From the NCBI GenBank assembly GCA_023409535.1, contig JAEYGZ010000013.1:1-64000 (forward strand): DNA of 64,000 nt. Reading direction: 5' to 3'. This document shows positions 25,122-34,999 of this stretch, piece by piece (the first letter of the stretch is position 1; every line of letters starts with the position of its first letter). The notes under the pieces are model-generated. The model searched no databases. It was not told where the DNA came from and worked only from the letters and a program-made list of their open reading frames with translations. The position numbers were made by a program, and so were the translations under genes. Source of the DNA: Bacillota bacterium (GTDB lineage: Bacteria > Bacillota > Clostridia > Lachnospirales > Lachnospiraceae).

Positions 25122-27353
25122 TTGAAGTCAGGAAGTAAGGAAAGTAAAGTTTATTTAAAAGTATCAATTACGATTATTTTCTGTGTTGTTCTTGCTATTT
25201 TAATTACATCATCGATTCTCTATGTAAACTTTCATTCGATATTAATGAAACACGAATATGAAACCAATCTTCAACTGATGGAAAGTGAAGAGGTACAGAG
25301 GGAGCAGTTATCAGGTATTGCATTAAATACGCTGTATCAGATTTATAAAGATATCTCTGTAACAAAACTTCGGACCTTTGAAGAAATCAGTCCTATTGAG
25401 GAGAATGCGGCAATTCTGCAGCTGAAATATTTCCTGGTGACGATTCCGAATGTTAATTCTATTTATATCTATAACATGAAAAATGACAGGATTTATGATA
25501 TGTCAAATGACAGCGAGCTGATCAGACCCTGGTATGCAGATTATTATACCAGAGCAAATTTTTATGATTCCTCCGCAGTAAATATGATTGAAAATTGTAT
25601 TGATTATACTCCTTATATTGTTGTACCAAGATATTATCAGGCAAATCAAAACACAATAAAATGCGTTTATACCTTTATCATGTATGATATCTTCAAAAAT
25701 AGTGATAAAAGAAGCGTTGTTATGCTGAATTTGGAATCAGAATATTTATTTCAGGAAGTGAAGTCGGAGGATTCGAGCACCATTTCTCTTATGCTGGATG
25801 GAGCCGGCAAGGTGATCTATTCAAATTCCGATGACTTCAAGGTACTTGATGATGTGAAGGATGACTTAGATTATGACATGCTGGAAAAGGAGAAATCGGG
25901 ATATTTTCTGACTGAGATTAATGGCAGTAAGTCCGTGGTTATCTTTACAAACACGGATAAATACGGTTGGAGAAATGTCAACATCATTGATTATAATCAT
26001 TTGCTGTCCCAGGTCAATAAATTACAGTCTGTTACGATTTTTATCACTACGCTGCTTGCCTGTGTCGGATTGATTGTTGCATTTATATGTTCTTACAAAT
26101 TGTCGGCCCCAATTCGTATTATGTCAAAGGATATTAAGAATCTTCAAAGTCAGAAGCGTCAGGCAGAAACCCTGACAAAGAGTATCAAATTAAAAGAATT
26201 ATTGGAAAACAGGGGATTGGAAAGGGTAGGAGGCCGAAAGAGCGGATCTGATTTGTTATCGCTTCTGGGGATATCCCTTACCAAGGATTTAAAACTGGTT
26301 TTATTATGTGTAAAGGTAGATGATTATCAATTCTTATTAGAAACTTCCAATCCACAGATTATCAATGCCTATAAATTTGCGGCAGTAAATATATTAAATG
26401 AGTTAATGGGGGAAAGCGTCAGCACCTACTCACTGGATATGAGTCCTGAGAAAAGTATATTATTTGTGATTGCCGACAGCAATACGGTAAAAGAGCCTTT
26501 GGATGCCCATATTATGCATATGCAAGGGTTAGTGAAGGAATATTTTCAAGTCTCAATGTCCGTTGCAGTGAGTGATATGGAAGAGGATCCTGACAAGCTG
26601 TTTGATCAATATAAACAAATTGAAGAAGCGGTATCCAGAAGTATTTTTTGGGAAAAAGGCAGTATTGTTCATTTTTCGGATATGAAGATTAATGCGGTAC
26701 AAGATTATGAATATCCCGAAGGCAAAGAGAAGCAGTTAATGGAATACCTGACCCACGGTAAGGCAAAGGAAGCCGAGGAGCTGTACCTGTCCATTGTAAC
26801 AGAGACCTACGGTTATCCGGTCGTAATCTATAACATGGTAATCAGCCGTATCATCTTCAGGACAAACAATGTGGTGAATACGATCATGAAGAACAGCTCC
26901 AGGCATTCTCCTGCAAGCTCTGTCATATTGACAAATTTACTGCAGGAAGCCGGTACCGTCGATGAAAGAAATGAAGAATTCCATGAATTGTTTTTACAAA
27001 TTCAAAAAGATATGGAGAATAAAAGGAATGATAAACACAACCAAATGATATCGGATATCAATGTCCTGATCGAGAAAGAGTATGGGAATCCGGTGCTGTC
27101 AATCGAAATGATTGCTGAAATAGTTGGGCTGTCTACCGCTTATATTTGCCGGATTTATAAGCAGTATACGGGAAATACAATCAATGAAACACTTCTTAAC
27201 AAGCGGATGGATAAAGCGAGACAGCTGCTTACAGACAGTTCTTTATCAGTCAATGCAATATCAGAAAAAGTCGGATTTACCAGCGCTTCCTATTTTCACC
27301 GTGCGTTTAAGAAGGTGAATAGAGTAACACCCAATGAATTCCGCAGAAAATAA
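25122..27353 (+). CDS. Membrane-anchored AraC-family regulator (paralogue)
   Basis: A 743-aa protein of the same architecture as the one at 20758: membrane segment near residues 12-32, extracellular sensor region, second membrane segment near 305-325, cytoplasmic region and C-terminal AraC domain ending in TPNEFRRK. Identity to its paralogue is easy to see across the whole length, including LYVNFHSILMKHEYE and the segment YNMVISR. The start is a TTG after GGGGGATG, and no ATG lies before the first membrane segment. It directly precedes the LplBC-type importer, which is its likely target. Confidence 0.87.
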   Translation: MKSGSKESKVYLKVSITIIFCVVLAILITSSILYVNFHSILMKHEYETNLQLMESEEVQREQLSGIALNTLYQIYKDISVTKLRTFEEISPIEENAAILQLKYFLVTIPNVNSIYIYNMKNDRIYDMSNDSELIRPWYADYYTRANFYDSSAVNMIENCIDYTPYIVVPRYYQANQNTIKCVYTFIMYDIFKNSDKRSVVMLNLESEYLFQEVKSEDSSTISLMLDGAGKVIYSNSDDFKVLDDVKDDLDYDMLEKEKSGYFLTEINGSKSVVIFTNTDKYGWRNVNIIDYNHLLSQVNKLQSVTIFITTLLACVGLIVAFICSYKLSAPIRIMSKDIKNLQSQKRQAETLTKSIKLKELLENRGLERVGGRKSGSDLLSLLGISLTKDLKLVLLCVKVDDYQFLLETSNPQIINAYKFAAVNILNELMGESVSTYSLDMSPEKSILFVIADSNTVKEPLDAHIMHMQGLVKEYFQVSMSVAVSDMEEDPDKLFDQYKQIEEAVSRSIFWEKGSIVHFSDMKINAVQDYEYPEGKEKQLMEYLTHGKAKEAEELYLSIVTETYGYPVVIYNMVISRIIFRTNNVVNTIMKNSSRHSPASSVILTNLLQEAGTVDERNEEFHELFLQIQKDMENKRNDKHNQMISDINVLIEKEYGNPVLSIEMIAEIVGLSTAYICRIYKQYTGNTINETLLNKRMDKARQLLTDSSLSVNAISEKVGFTSASYFHRAFKKVNRVTPNEFRRK

Positions 27354-27416
27354 GAGTTTTACAGGTCTGGCAGATTTCTTCTATACAAATATATAACATA
27401 TAACGGAGGCATAATG

Positions 27417-28919
27417 ATGAAAAAAGTTATTGAAAAAAGTGTCATCTTAAAAGACGGGGGCGGCAGTTACATGGAGCGGGTCTTTTATGGAAAGAAAACG
27501 GGTATTTGGATATCCTCGGCAGTGTCACTGATCACAGTACTTCTATTTATTTTGATAAGATCTATCAAAATAAAAGATACCGCGCAGATCCTTGATGTTC
27601 TTAAGCTGGATATGCAGGGAGAAGGCTTAAGCACAAGCTATAGTACATTTAATATGCTGTCCTTCGTACATAAAAGCGGCATAGGTACCCAGGGCTTGTT
27701 TGCAATGGTTTTATTCGGAATTACGCTTGTAACGATCGTGCTGAATATTTCTTACTTAATAAAAGTACAAAAGTGCAGCAGCGGTAAAAGTAATATAAAA
27801 ATCTATGAAACCGGACAATATGCAATGGTTTTTAATGTCATACTAAGCCTTTTGGTGATTTCGTTTTGTATCTATTCCAATAAGGCATTAGGGCTTGTAA
27901 ATGCTTTCTCCAATTCCTTATTGTTATACCTTATCATTGGTATTTCAATTGCGGGGTTTGTGGCGATAAAGCGAATAGAAGCGCCGGAGAGAAGATTTTA
28001 TAAAGAACACGGCTTCCTCAAGGAATTAAGAAAAAACTGGGTATTATTCCTGTTACTCTTGCCGGCAATCCTGTTCTTTGCGGTTAACAGCTATCTTCCT
28101 ATGGCAGGTGTGTATTTTGCCTTTGAAAAATTTAATTTCCGCGACGGATTATGGACCAGTCCCTTTGTTATGTTCGATAACTTTGAATACATCTGGAAAG
28201 CAGATTTGTTTAAGCTGGTGAAAAATACGGTGCTTTATAATTTCGTATTTATTGTCTTGGGGCATATCTTCAAGATCTTCACGGCGATTTTAATCAGTCA
28301 GCTTACCCATAAAATGTTTAAGAGAGTAAGTCAGACCATGATTTTTATGCCTCATTTTGTATCCTACGTGTTATTAAACGTTATCGTATATAATTTACTC
28401 ACCTACGAAACAGGTGCGATCAATACTTTCCTGACCTCGATTGGTTTAGACCGGATTGACTTTTATAATACGGCAGGTTATTGGCCGTTCATCCTTGTAT
28501 TCTTTGATTTGTGGAAAGGGGTAGGATATGGTTCCGTTGTTTATCTTGCAGCCATCTTAGGAATTGACCGGACCTTTTACGAAGCAGCTGAGGTTGACGG
28601 TGCTAATATTTTTCAGCAGATCAGGTACATTACACTGCCGCTCTTAAAACCTACCTTCATCATACTGATTCTGTTTTCCTTAGGTAACATTATGCGCGGT
28701 CATTTTGATCTCTTCTATCAGACGGTAGGGAACAACGGACTTCTATATAATGTAACGGATATTTTTGATACCTATGTATACCGGCTTACGATGTCGAATG
28801 CCTTAAATAACGGTTTGGGTACGGCGGCAGGTTTGTTCCAGTCTATGTTTGGGTTTATCACTATCTTGTTAACAAACTATATCGTAAAGCGCAAGAACGA
28901 GGAATACGCATTATTCTAA
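27417..28919 (+). CDS. Oligosaccharide ABC transporter permease, LplB/YtcP-like
   Basis: A 500-aa permease of the CUT1 class. The C-terminal 300 residues are a typical MalF-like permease with the EAA coupling loop (FYEAAEVDGANIFQQIRYITLPLL). The N-terminal 200 residues are unusual: they hold four extra predicted membrane segments (about 20-40, 85-110, 135-155, 165-185) not found in the 300-residue relatives such as the one at 50119. GGAGG at 27405-27409 fits either ATG at 27414 or 27417. No ATPase gene follows, so a shared MsmX-like ATPase is probably used. Confidence 0.88.
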   Translation: MKKVIEKSVILKDGGGSYMERVFYGKKTGIWISSAVSLITVLLFILIRSIKIKDTAQILDVLKLDMQGEGLSTSYSTFNMLSFVHKSGIGTQGLFAMVLFGITLVTIVLNISYLIKVQKCSSGKSNIKIYETGQYAMVFNVILSLLVISFCIYSNKALGLVNAFSNSLLLYLIIGISIAGFVAIKRIEAPERRFYKEHGFLKELRKNWVLFLLLLPAILFFAVNSYLPMAGVYFAFEKFNFRDGLWTSPFVMFDNFEYIWKADLFKLVKNTVLYNFVFIVLGHIFKIFTAILISQLTHKMFKRVSQTMIFMPHFVSYVLLNVIVYNLLTYETGAINTFLTSIGLDRIDFYNTAGYWPFILVFFDLWKGVGYGSVVYLAAILGIDRTFYEAAEVDGANIFQQIRYITLPLLKPTFIILILFSLGNIMRGHFDLFYQTVGNNGLLYNVTDIFDTYVYRLTMSNALNNGLGTAAGLFQSMFGFITILLTNYIVKRKNEEYALF

Positions 28920-29003
28920 TCAGACTTAAGGGGATGCCATCCCTCGGATAAGTGCGATAGATAAGGCTCATATAGGAAAGAATGAATAAGAAGGGGTATG
29001 AAA

Positions 29004-29912
29004 ATGAGCAGGAAAAAAAATACGGGAAAGATTAAGAAATCAGGCTATACCATCTCATTTAATATAATAGCGTATGCGTTTCTGACGATATTTGCAATCA
29101 TATGTGTTTTACCATTTATTTTAATCTTATCGGGATCGCTTACGGATAACAGCACCATAGTTCGTGAGGGATACGGTCTATGGCCCAAAAAGTTTTCGCT
29201 GGAAGCCTATAAATTAATACTTGGGAATCCAACAGATATACTGAATGCCTATCAGGTAACCATATTTGTTACGGCAATGGGCACCGGTGTCGGGTTACTG
29301 CTGACAACCCTGACAGCGTATGTGTTATCGAGAAAGGAATTCAAATACCGAAACAGGATTTCCTTTATTATTTATTTTACAACGATCTTCGGAGGAGGAT
29401 TAATTCCCTGGTACCTTACGATTTCCAAGATATTGCATCTGCATGGATCTTTAACGGCGTTGTGGCTTCCGGGTGTGCTTTCTTCCTATAACATCATCCT
29501 GATGAGGACATTTATTAAGGGGTCCGTTCCGGATGAGATGTCGGAAGCGGCAAAGATTGATGGTGCAGGACATATAACCATCTTTGCAAAAATAGTACTT
29601 CCGGTGCTTGGGCCTGCCCTTGCTACCATCGGATTATTCTTAGCGCTGGGATATTGGAACAACTGGTTGAGCTCCTCATTATTCATCAATGATACTACAA
29701 AATACATGCTGCAGTTTTATCTTTATAACCTGCTCAACAGGGCGCAGGCGATCAGGGATCTGGCACTTTCCTCAGGTATCGTGCTTGAAGTTCCTTCAGA
29801 ATCCACGAAACTGGCCATGACCATTATTGTAACCGGACCAATCATCCTGTTATATCCGTTCCTGCAAAAATACTTTGTATCCGGAATAACGGTAGGTGCG
29901 GTAAAGGGCTGA
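29004..29912 (+). CDS. Oligosaccharide ABC transporter permease, LplC/YteP-like
   Basis: A 302-aa MalG-like permease with six predicted membrane segments and an EAA coupling loop (MSEAAKIDGAGHITIFAKIVLPVL). The ATG at 29004 lies 7 bases after AAGGGG, while the ATG at 28998 is too close to it. The C-terminus ends QKYFVSGITVGAVKG, the same type of ending as the permease at 51021. It pairs with the permease encoded before it and the binding protein after it. Confidence 0.92.
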   Translation: MSRKKNTGKIKKSGYTISFNIIAYAFLTIFAIICVLPFILILSGSLTDNSTIVREGYGLWPKKFSLEAYKLILGNPTDILNAYQVTIFVTAMGTGVGLLLTTLTAYVLSRKEFKYRNRISFIIYFTTIFGGGLIPWYLTISKILHLHGSLTALWLPGVLSSYNIILMRTFIKGSVPDEMSEAAKIDGAGHITIFAKIVLPVLGPALATIGLFLALGYWNNWLSSSLFINDTTKYMLQFYLYNLLNRAQAIRDLALSSGIVLEVPSESTKLAMTIIVTGPIILLYPFLQKYFVSGITVGAVKG

Positions 29913-29938
29913 TATTTACACGGCAGCGTGTTAAATAT
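29912..29938 (+). other. Small hairpin before the binding-protein gene
   Basis: An 11-bp stem with one bulged base (ATATTTACACG, loop GCAG, CGTGTTAAATAT) lies right after the permease stop codon. It could protect mRNA or tune expression of the binding protein relative to the permeases. Confidence 0.45.
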
Positions 29939-29963
29939 ATAATTATTATAGGAGGAAAAAGTT

Positions 29964-31592
29964 ATGAAGAAAATGATTAGTATTGTCTTAGTCCTTTGCA
30001 TGGTTCTCTCTTTGGCCGGCTGCGGATCAAAGCCTGCAGCAAATGAAGCAGAGACTAAGCCGACGGTTGCGGCCAATGACGGCCAGCCGGCGGAAAATGA
30101 CACTCCGGAGGCAGAAGCCAATTCTGCGTCCAGTGATCCCAAGGAAAGATATGACCTTTCCGAACCCGTTAATTTAGTATTCTACATGGTTGGTGATCAG
30201 CCCAAGGATTATCAGACAGTAGTAGATGAGTTAAACAAGTATTTAACAGAAAAAATCAACACAACCCTGGAATTCAGATTTACTACCTGGACCGATTGGG
30301 CGCAGAAGTACAATTTAGTACTTTCATCCGGGGAACAGGTTGATTTAATGTATGCTGCAAACTGGACACAGTATAGTACTCTGGCACAAACAGGCGCATT
30401 CTATGCACTTGATGATATGCTGGAAGAGTATGCACCAAACTTATTTAATTTAATTGATCAGAGTGTTTATGATATGTGTAAGATAGGCGGTGTCCTTTAC
30501 GCTATTCCTGCGGACCAGAAAACCTATGAAGCTGCCGGTATCAGATACCGTGAAGATTTAAGAAAAAAATATGATCTTCCGGTTCCTAACACCCTGGAAA
30601 ATTTTGAAGCTTATATCAGCGGTGTTCAGAAAAACGAACCTAATCAGGGTCTTCTCTCCCCGATTACTATTTCAAACAGCTTTAATGATGCGTTCTATAT
30701 GAGTACAATTTTTTCCTTGAAATATAAAAAGGCTATGGCAAACTATGGTTTATATGCCAGTTATGATAATCCCTCCGAGGTAATCGATTACTGGAGATCC
30801 GCAGACTTTGCGGAAGATATGAAGCTGCTTAAGAAATGGTCAGATATGGGCTTCTGGTCAAAAAGCTCCTTATCCAAAACCCAGGAGGATAACTTTGATG
30901 AAGGCTTAATCGTAGCATCTGTCAGCGGTATGAATCAGGACAAATGGATTGGTTCCTATAATACTGCAAAAGAAAAGCATCCCGATTGGGAGATTGGATA
31001 TGTAACCTACGGTGTTGAGAATAAAACCCTTGCTCCTGCAACTCCTTTACAAAATGCGACGGTAGTACCTCATAACTCAACAAATCCCGAGAGAGCTTTA
31101 ATTGCGCTGGACTTCCTCATGACAGATGAGACAGCGAATAATCTTGTTCAGTACGGTATTCAGGGAAAGCACTGGAATCTGATCGAGGGCAAGTACTATG
31201 AAGAAATCAAGGATTCAGGCTATAGCTATGAGGCCATGAGTACCTGGAATTTAAGAAACCATTTATTAAAGAAAGAAGTGAAGCCCAGCGACGATACGGC
31301 TTATCAAGATTTGCTGGATTCCTATGATGCGCTGATACCGCAGACAAAATGGCAGGGTAAATCACTCTCTACCGGTTTCCTTGAGGATTATTCTTCCTAC
31401 GAAATTGAAAGAGCTAATTTAAGCTCCGTCATCGCACAATACCTGACACCAATTCAGGCAGGTCTTGTTGATGATGTGGAAGCATCCATCGCTGAATTCC
31501 TGAAGCATGCGGATGCAGCAGGTCTTAAGAAAATCCAGGATAGTTATAAGGAGCAGTGGATTGCTCATTGCGAAGAATTCGGGTACAAGTAA
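29964..31592 (+). CDS. Extracellular solute-binding lipoprotein (family 1, LplA-like)
   Basis: A 542-aa substrate-capture protein of the importer. A signal peptide with lipobox LAGC (Cys21) and a low-complexity linker precede a type II binding fold, beginning near NLVFYMVGDQPKD. Its size matches LplA/YtcQ proteins, which bind complex oligosaccharides. AGGAGG lies 9 bases before the ATG. A long hairpin follows its stop codon, which often accompanies high expression of binding-protein genes relative to downstream genes. Confidence 0.9.
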   Translation: MKKMISIVLVLCMVLSLAGCGSKPAANEAETKPTVAANDGQPAENDTPEAEANSASSDPKERYDLSEPVNLVFYMVGDQPKDYQTVVDELNKYLTEKINTTLEFRFTTWTDWAQKYNLVLSSGEQVDLMYAANWTQYSTLAQTGAFYALDDMLEEYAPNLFNLIDQSVYDMCKIGGVLYAIPADQKTYEAAGIRYREDLRKKYDLPVPNTLENFEAYISGVQKNEPNQGLLSPITISNSFNDAFYMSTIFSLKYKKAMANYGLYASYDNPSEVIDYWRSADFAEDMKLLKKWSDMGFWSKSSLSKTQEDNFDEGLIVASVSGMNQDKWIGSYNTAKEKHPDWEIGYVTYGVENKTLAPATPLQNATVVPHNSTNPERALIALDFLMTDETANNLVQYGIQGKHWNLIEGKYYEEIKDSGYSYEAMSTWNLRNHLLKKEVKPSDDTAYQDLLDSYDALIPQTKWQGKSLSTGFLEDYSSYEIERANLSSVIAQYLTPIQAGLVDDVEASIAEFLKHADAAGLKKIQDSYKEQWIAHCEEFGYK

Positions 31593-31635
31593 AAGCTTCT
31601 TCCTGTAACCGTGTGAAAGATTCCTTGCTAGAATG

Positions 31636-31689
31636 ATATAAGGGGTGCTGCAAAATACGAACCTTAGTATTTTGCAACATCCCTTATAT
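31636..31689 (+). terminator. Long hairpin between binding protein and GH30 genes
   Basis: A 23-position stem with one mismatch and one wobble (left arm 31636-31658, right arm 31667-31689, 8-base loop) follows the binding-protein gene. The following bases are AT-rich but not a clear T-run, so it may act as partial terminator or as a 3' mRNA stabiliser. Confidence 0.65.
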
Positions 31690-31733
31690 ATAAATTTAAA
31701 TATAAATAATAAATATAAGAAGGAGATAACCCA

Positions 31734-33053
31734 ATGATAATATATACATCTAATGCGGAACAGCAGCTGGTAAAAACGGAAAAAGAATTTCATACGGATC
31801 ATGAAGCAGAGAATAGTCTGATCAAAGTTTACGCAGAGGAAGAGAGACAGGAGATCATTGGATTTGGCGGAGCTCTTACGGAGGCGGCCGCCTATACATT
31901 TTCAAGAATGAGTAACGAGAAACAGGAGACTTTGTTGAAGCTGTATTTTGGAGCGCAGGGAAATAACTATAATTTTTGCAGACTTCATATCCAAAGCAGT
32001 GATTTTTCCTTAGGTAACAACGCGTATGTAACAGATGCGGCAGATACGGAGCTTCGCAGCTTTTCCCTGGAACAGGATGAAAAATATGTGATTCCCTATG
32101 TGAAGGAAGCTTTAAAAAAGAATACGGGGATACAGTTCTTAGGCAGCCCCTGGAGCCCTCCGGCCTTTATGAAATCCAATGAGCAGATGAATCATGGGGG
32201 AAGGCTGCTGGAGGAATATTATGAAGGCTGGGCAGAAATCATCGCTCGGTATCTGGAAGAATATAAGAAGCATGGAATTGACATAACCAGAATAACGGTA
32301 CAGAATGAGCCGAAGGCGGTTCAAGTATGGGAATCCTGCATCTATACCGCAGAAGAAGAGAGGAATTTTGCATGCAATTACCTGAAGAAGGTCTTGGTAA
32401 AGCATGGTCTTAGCAATGTCAAAATTAATATTTGGGATCATAACAAAGAGAGGGTTTATGACCATGCGGTGGCTTCCCTTGCAGGGAAGGAAGCTTGCGA
32501 ATGTATTGACGGCGTGGCATTTCACTGGTATTCCGGAGATCATTTTGAAGCCTTACAGCTGGTGCGGGATAAATTTCCGGAGAAGGAACTGATTTTCTCG
32601 GAAGGCTGCGCGGGGTTCTCAGGATATCGAAAGACAAGCGAGGTTACGGTGGCGGAACAATATGCCCATGATATCATAGGTAATTTGAATTCCGGCATGA
32701 ATGCTTATTTGGATTGGAATGTGATATTAGATTCCAAGGGCGGCCCGAATCATGTGCGCAACTTCTGTGATGCTCCTGTGATGTGTGATGTGGAGAAGGA
32801 TGAGATTGAACTGAAGCTCTCCTATTATTACATCGGACACTTCAGCCGCTTTATTAAGAGAGGTGCAACGAGAGTCGTTGTATCCCGCTTTACGGATCAG
32901 CTGGAGGCAGTGGGCTTTCGTAATCCCGGCGGTGAGAAGGTTGTATTGGTTCTGAATAAGACGGAGAAAGCTCATGCATTTAAGCTTTGCGATAAGGATA
33001 ATATATGTGATTTGGAATTACTGCCGCATTCCATTATGACGGCTGTTTATTAA
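31734..33053 (+). CDS. Glycoside hydrolase family 30, cytoplasmic
   Basis: A retaining glycosidase of 439 aa related to glucosylceramidases and beta-1,6-glucanases. The family hallmarks are in order: the N-terminal GFGGALTEAAA, SPWSPPAFMK, acid/base Glu192 in TVQNEP and nucleophile Glu290 in FSEGC. A C-terminal beta domain runs from about residue 365. No signal peptide is visible, so it should act on imported oligosaccharides delivered by the transporter encoded before it. AAGGAG lies 10 bases before the ATG. The exact linkage cleaved cannot be read from the sequence. Confidence 0.9.
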   Translation: MIIYTSNAEQQLVKTEKEFHTDHEAENSLIKVYAEEERQEIIGFGGALTEAAAYTFSRMSNEKQETLLKLYFGAQGNNYNFCRLHIQSSDFSLGNNAYVTDAADTELRSFSLEQDEKYVIPYVKEALKKNTGIQFLGSPWSPPAFMKSNEQMNHGGRLLEEYYEGWAEIIARYLEEYKKHGIDITRITVQNEPKAVQVWESCIYTAEEERNFACNYLKKVLVKHGLSNVKINIWDHNKERVYDHAVASLAGKEACECIDGVAFHWYSGDHFEALQLVRDKFPEKELIFSEGCAGFSGYRKTSEVTVAEQYAHDIIGNLNSGMNAYLDWNVILDSKGGPNHVRNFCDAPVMCDVEKDEIELKLSYYYIGHFSRFIKRGATRVVVSRFTDQLEAVGFRNPGGEKVVLVLNKTEKAHAFKLCDKDNICDLELLPHSIMTAVY

Positions 33054-33120
33054 GGGATTGTGGGCTGCCGTTACGCTATTGTGAATAACCGGGAAGGTAT
33101 TGGCAGCATGGAGGTATAAT

Positions 33121-34896
33121 ATGACAAGTAATCATTTGATTCATAAAAAATATGAAGTAGTAATCGTAGGCGGAGGAATATCCGGAATATGTGCAGCCAT
33201 TGCCAGTGCAAGGCAGGGAGTTAAAACAGCATTAATTCAAAACAGACCGGTATTAGGAGGAAATGCCAGCTCAGAAATCCGTATGCACATCTGCGGAGCA
33301 GATAATCATGCGTCCAGGACGAATGCACGGGAAACGGGTATTATAGAAGAAATCCTGCTGGAAAATAAGAGAAGAAATCCAAATCACTCCTTCTCCATAC
33401 TGGATACGGTCATGTGGGAAAAAGTCAGGTTTCAGGAAGGGCTTGATTTGTATTTAAATACCCATGTGGATGACGCTGTTGTAGAGAATTCGGTGATCAG
33501 GCAGGTGACGGCGTTACAGCTGAGTACGGAGAAGCGGTTTGTATTTGAAGCAGAGATTTTCATGGATGCTACCGGTGACGGTACTTTAGCTGCAATCGCC
33601 GGAGCGGAATACAGGTATGGCCGGGAAGGGAAAGCTGTCTTTCAGGAGAAGTATGCGCCGGAGGAAAGTGATACCGTTACCATGGGGAATACCCTTTTAT
33701 TTAAAGCAGTTGATACAGGGAGTCCGGTTCCCTTTATCAAACCTCAATGGGCCAATACCTATCAGGAGGAGGATCTGGCTTACCGGAGCCATCAGGAGTT
33801 TTCCTCCGGTTACTGGTGGATTGAGCTGGGCGGGGATGGGTCACAGGTGATTGAAGACGGAGAAGAATTAAAGGATGAATTATTAAAGGCGGTCTATGGT
33901 GTCTGGGACCATATCAAGAACAGCGGGCATCATGAAGCAGAGAATTATGCTCTGGATTGGGTGGGCTTCCTGCCCGGAAAAAGGGAAAGCAGGAGAGTCC
34001 TGGGCGACTATGTATTAAAGGAGCAGGATTGCCTGGAGGGAAGAAGCTTTGAAGATGCCATTGCATATGGGGGATGGCCTATGGATATGCATGTGGAGGG
34101 AGGCTTGAGAACAAGATTGGAGCCTACCAATTTCATCTTTCTAAAGGATGTCTATACCATTCCTTACCGGTGCCTCTACTCTAAAAACATCAATAATCTT
34201 ATGCTGGCAGGACGTATCATTAGTGCATCCCATATGGCCTTTGGCTCTACCCGTGTTATGGCAACCTGCGGGGTGATCGGCCAGGCCGGAGGAACAGCAG
34301 CTGCCATGGCAGTGAAAAAAGGAATTTTACCCAGGGGCATGCTGATACATATCAAGGAGCTGCAGCAGGAATTATTGCGGCAGGACTGCTATATTCCGGG
34401 ATTTCATAACGAGGACAGGGAGGATTTGGCGAAGCAGGCCCATATCACCTGTTCTTCCCATAAGGATAATTACTCTTGTGAGGCGGTAGTAAACGGAGTG
34501 TCGCGGCAGGTAAGGGAGGATGCGAATTGCTGGGTTTCCAGAGAGATCGGTTCAAAGGATGAGTGGATTTCCTTTCAGTTTACCCAAGCTGTGACGCCCC
34601 GTCACATCCATCTGAAATTTGATTCCAACTTATCCGGGGAATTGATGACCTCCCTGTCCGATAGTGTAAGGTTAAAACAAACCCATGGCATACCGCCGGA
34701 GCTTGTAAAGGATTATGTGATAGAATTCTATAAAGAAGATCTCCTGGTATATTCCGAGGAGATAAAAGATAACTATCTGCGTTTTCGGATCCACAGCTTT
34801 GCCGGTGAGATTGAATGCGACCAGGTAAGAGTAAAAGTGCGCTCAACCAATGGAGATAAGCATGTAAGAATTTTTGAAGTCAGAATCTATGAGTAA
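33121..34896 (+). CDS. FAD-dependent oxidoreductase with a C-terminal beta domain
   Basis: A 591-aa flavoprotein. The dinucleotide motif VVIVGGGISGICAA is at the N-terminus, with the FAD_oxidored (PF12831-type) segments LGGNASSEIRM and DATGDGTLAAIAGAEY after it. From about residue 440 a beta-rich region with Trp and Gly looks like a galactose-binding-like domain. GGAGG at 33110-33114 sets the start at 33121. It could oxidise a sugar or sugar-derived group, and its place after GH30 supports that, but the reaction is not known. A second flavoprotein of the same family follows. Confidence 0.85.
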   Translation: MTSNHLIHKKYEVVIVGGGISGICAAIASARQGVKTALIQNRPVLGGNASSEIRMHICGADNHASRTNARETGIIEEILLENKRRNPNHSFSILDTVMWEKVRFQEGLDLYLNTHVDDAVVENSVIRQVTALQLSTEKRFVFEAEIFMDATGDGTLAAIAGAEYRYGREGKAVFQEKYAPEESDTVTMGNTLLFKAVDTGSPVPFIKPQWANTYQEEDLAYRSHQEFSSGYWWIELGGDGSQVIEDGEELKDELLKAVYGVWDHIKNSGHHEAENYALDWVGFLPGKRESRRVLGDYVLKEQDCLEGRSFEDAIAYGGWPMDMHVEGGLRTRLEPTNFIFLKDVYTIPYRCLYSKNINNLMLAGRIISASHMAFGSTRVMATCGVIGQAGGTAAAMAVKKGILPRGMLIHIKELQQELLRQDCYIPGFHNEDREDLAKQAHITCSSHKDNYSCEAVVNGVSRQVREDANCWVSREIGSKDEWISFQFTQAVTPRHIHLKFDSNLSGELMTSLSDSVRLKQTHGIPPELVKDYVIEFYKEDLLVYSEEIKDNYLRFRIHSFAGEIECDQVRVKVRSTNGDKHVRIFEVRIYE

Positions 34897-34999
34897 GGAA
34901 CAAATCTACGGCGGAAGGACTGGCTACTTTCAGTCGAAATACAAAGCTGCATGGTATGGAACAGGAAGGCAGATGTAAAAAGGAGGATACAGAATTAAA

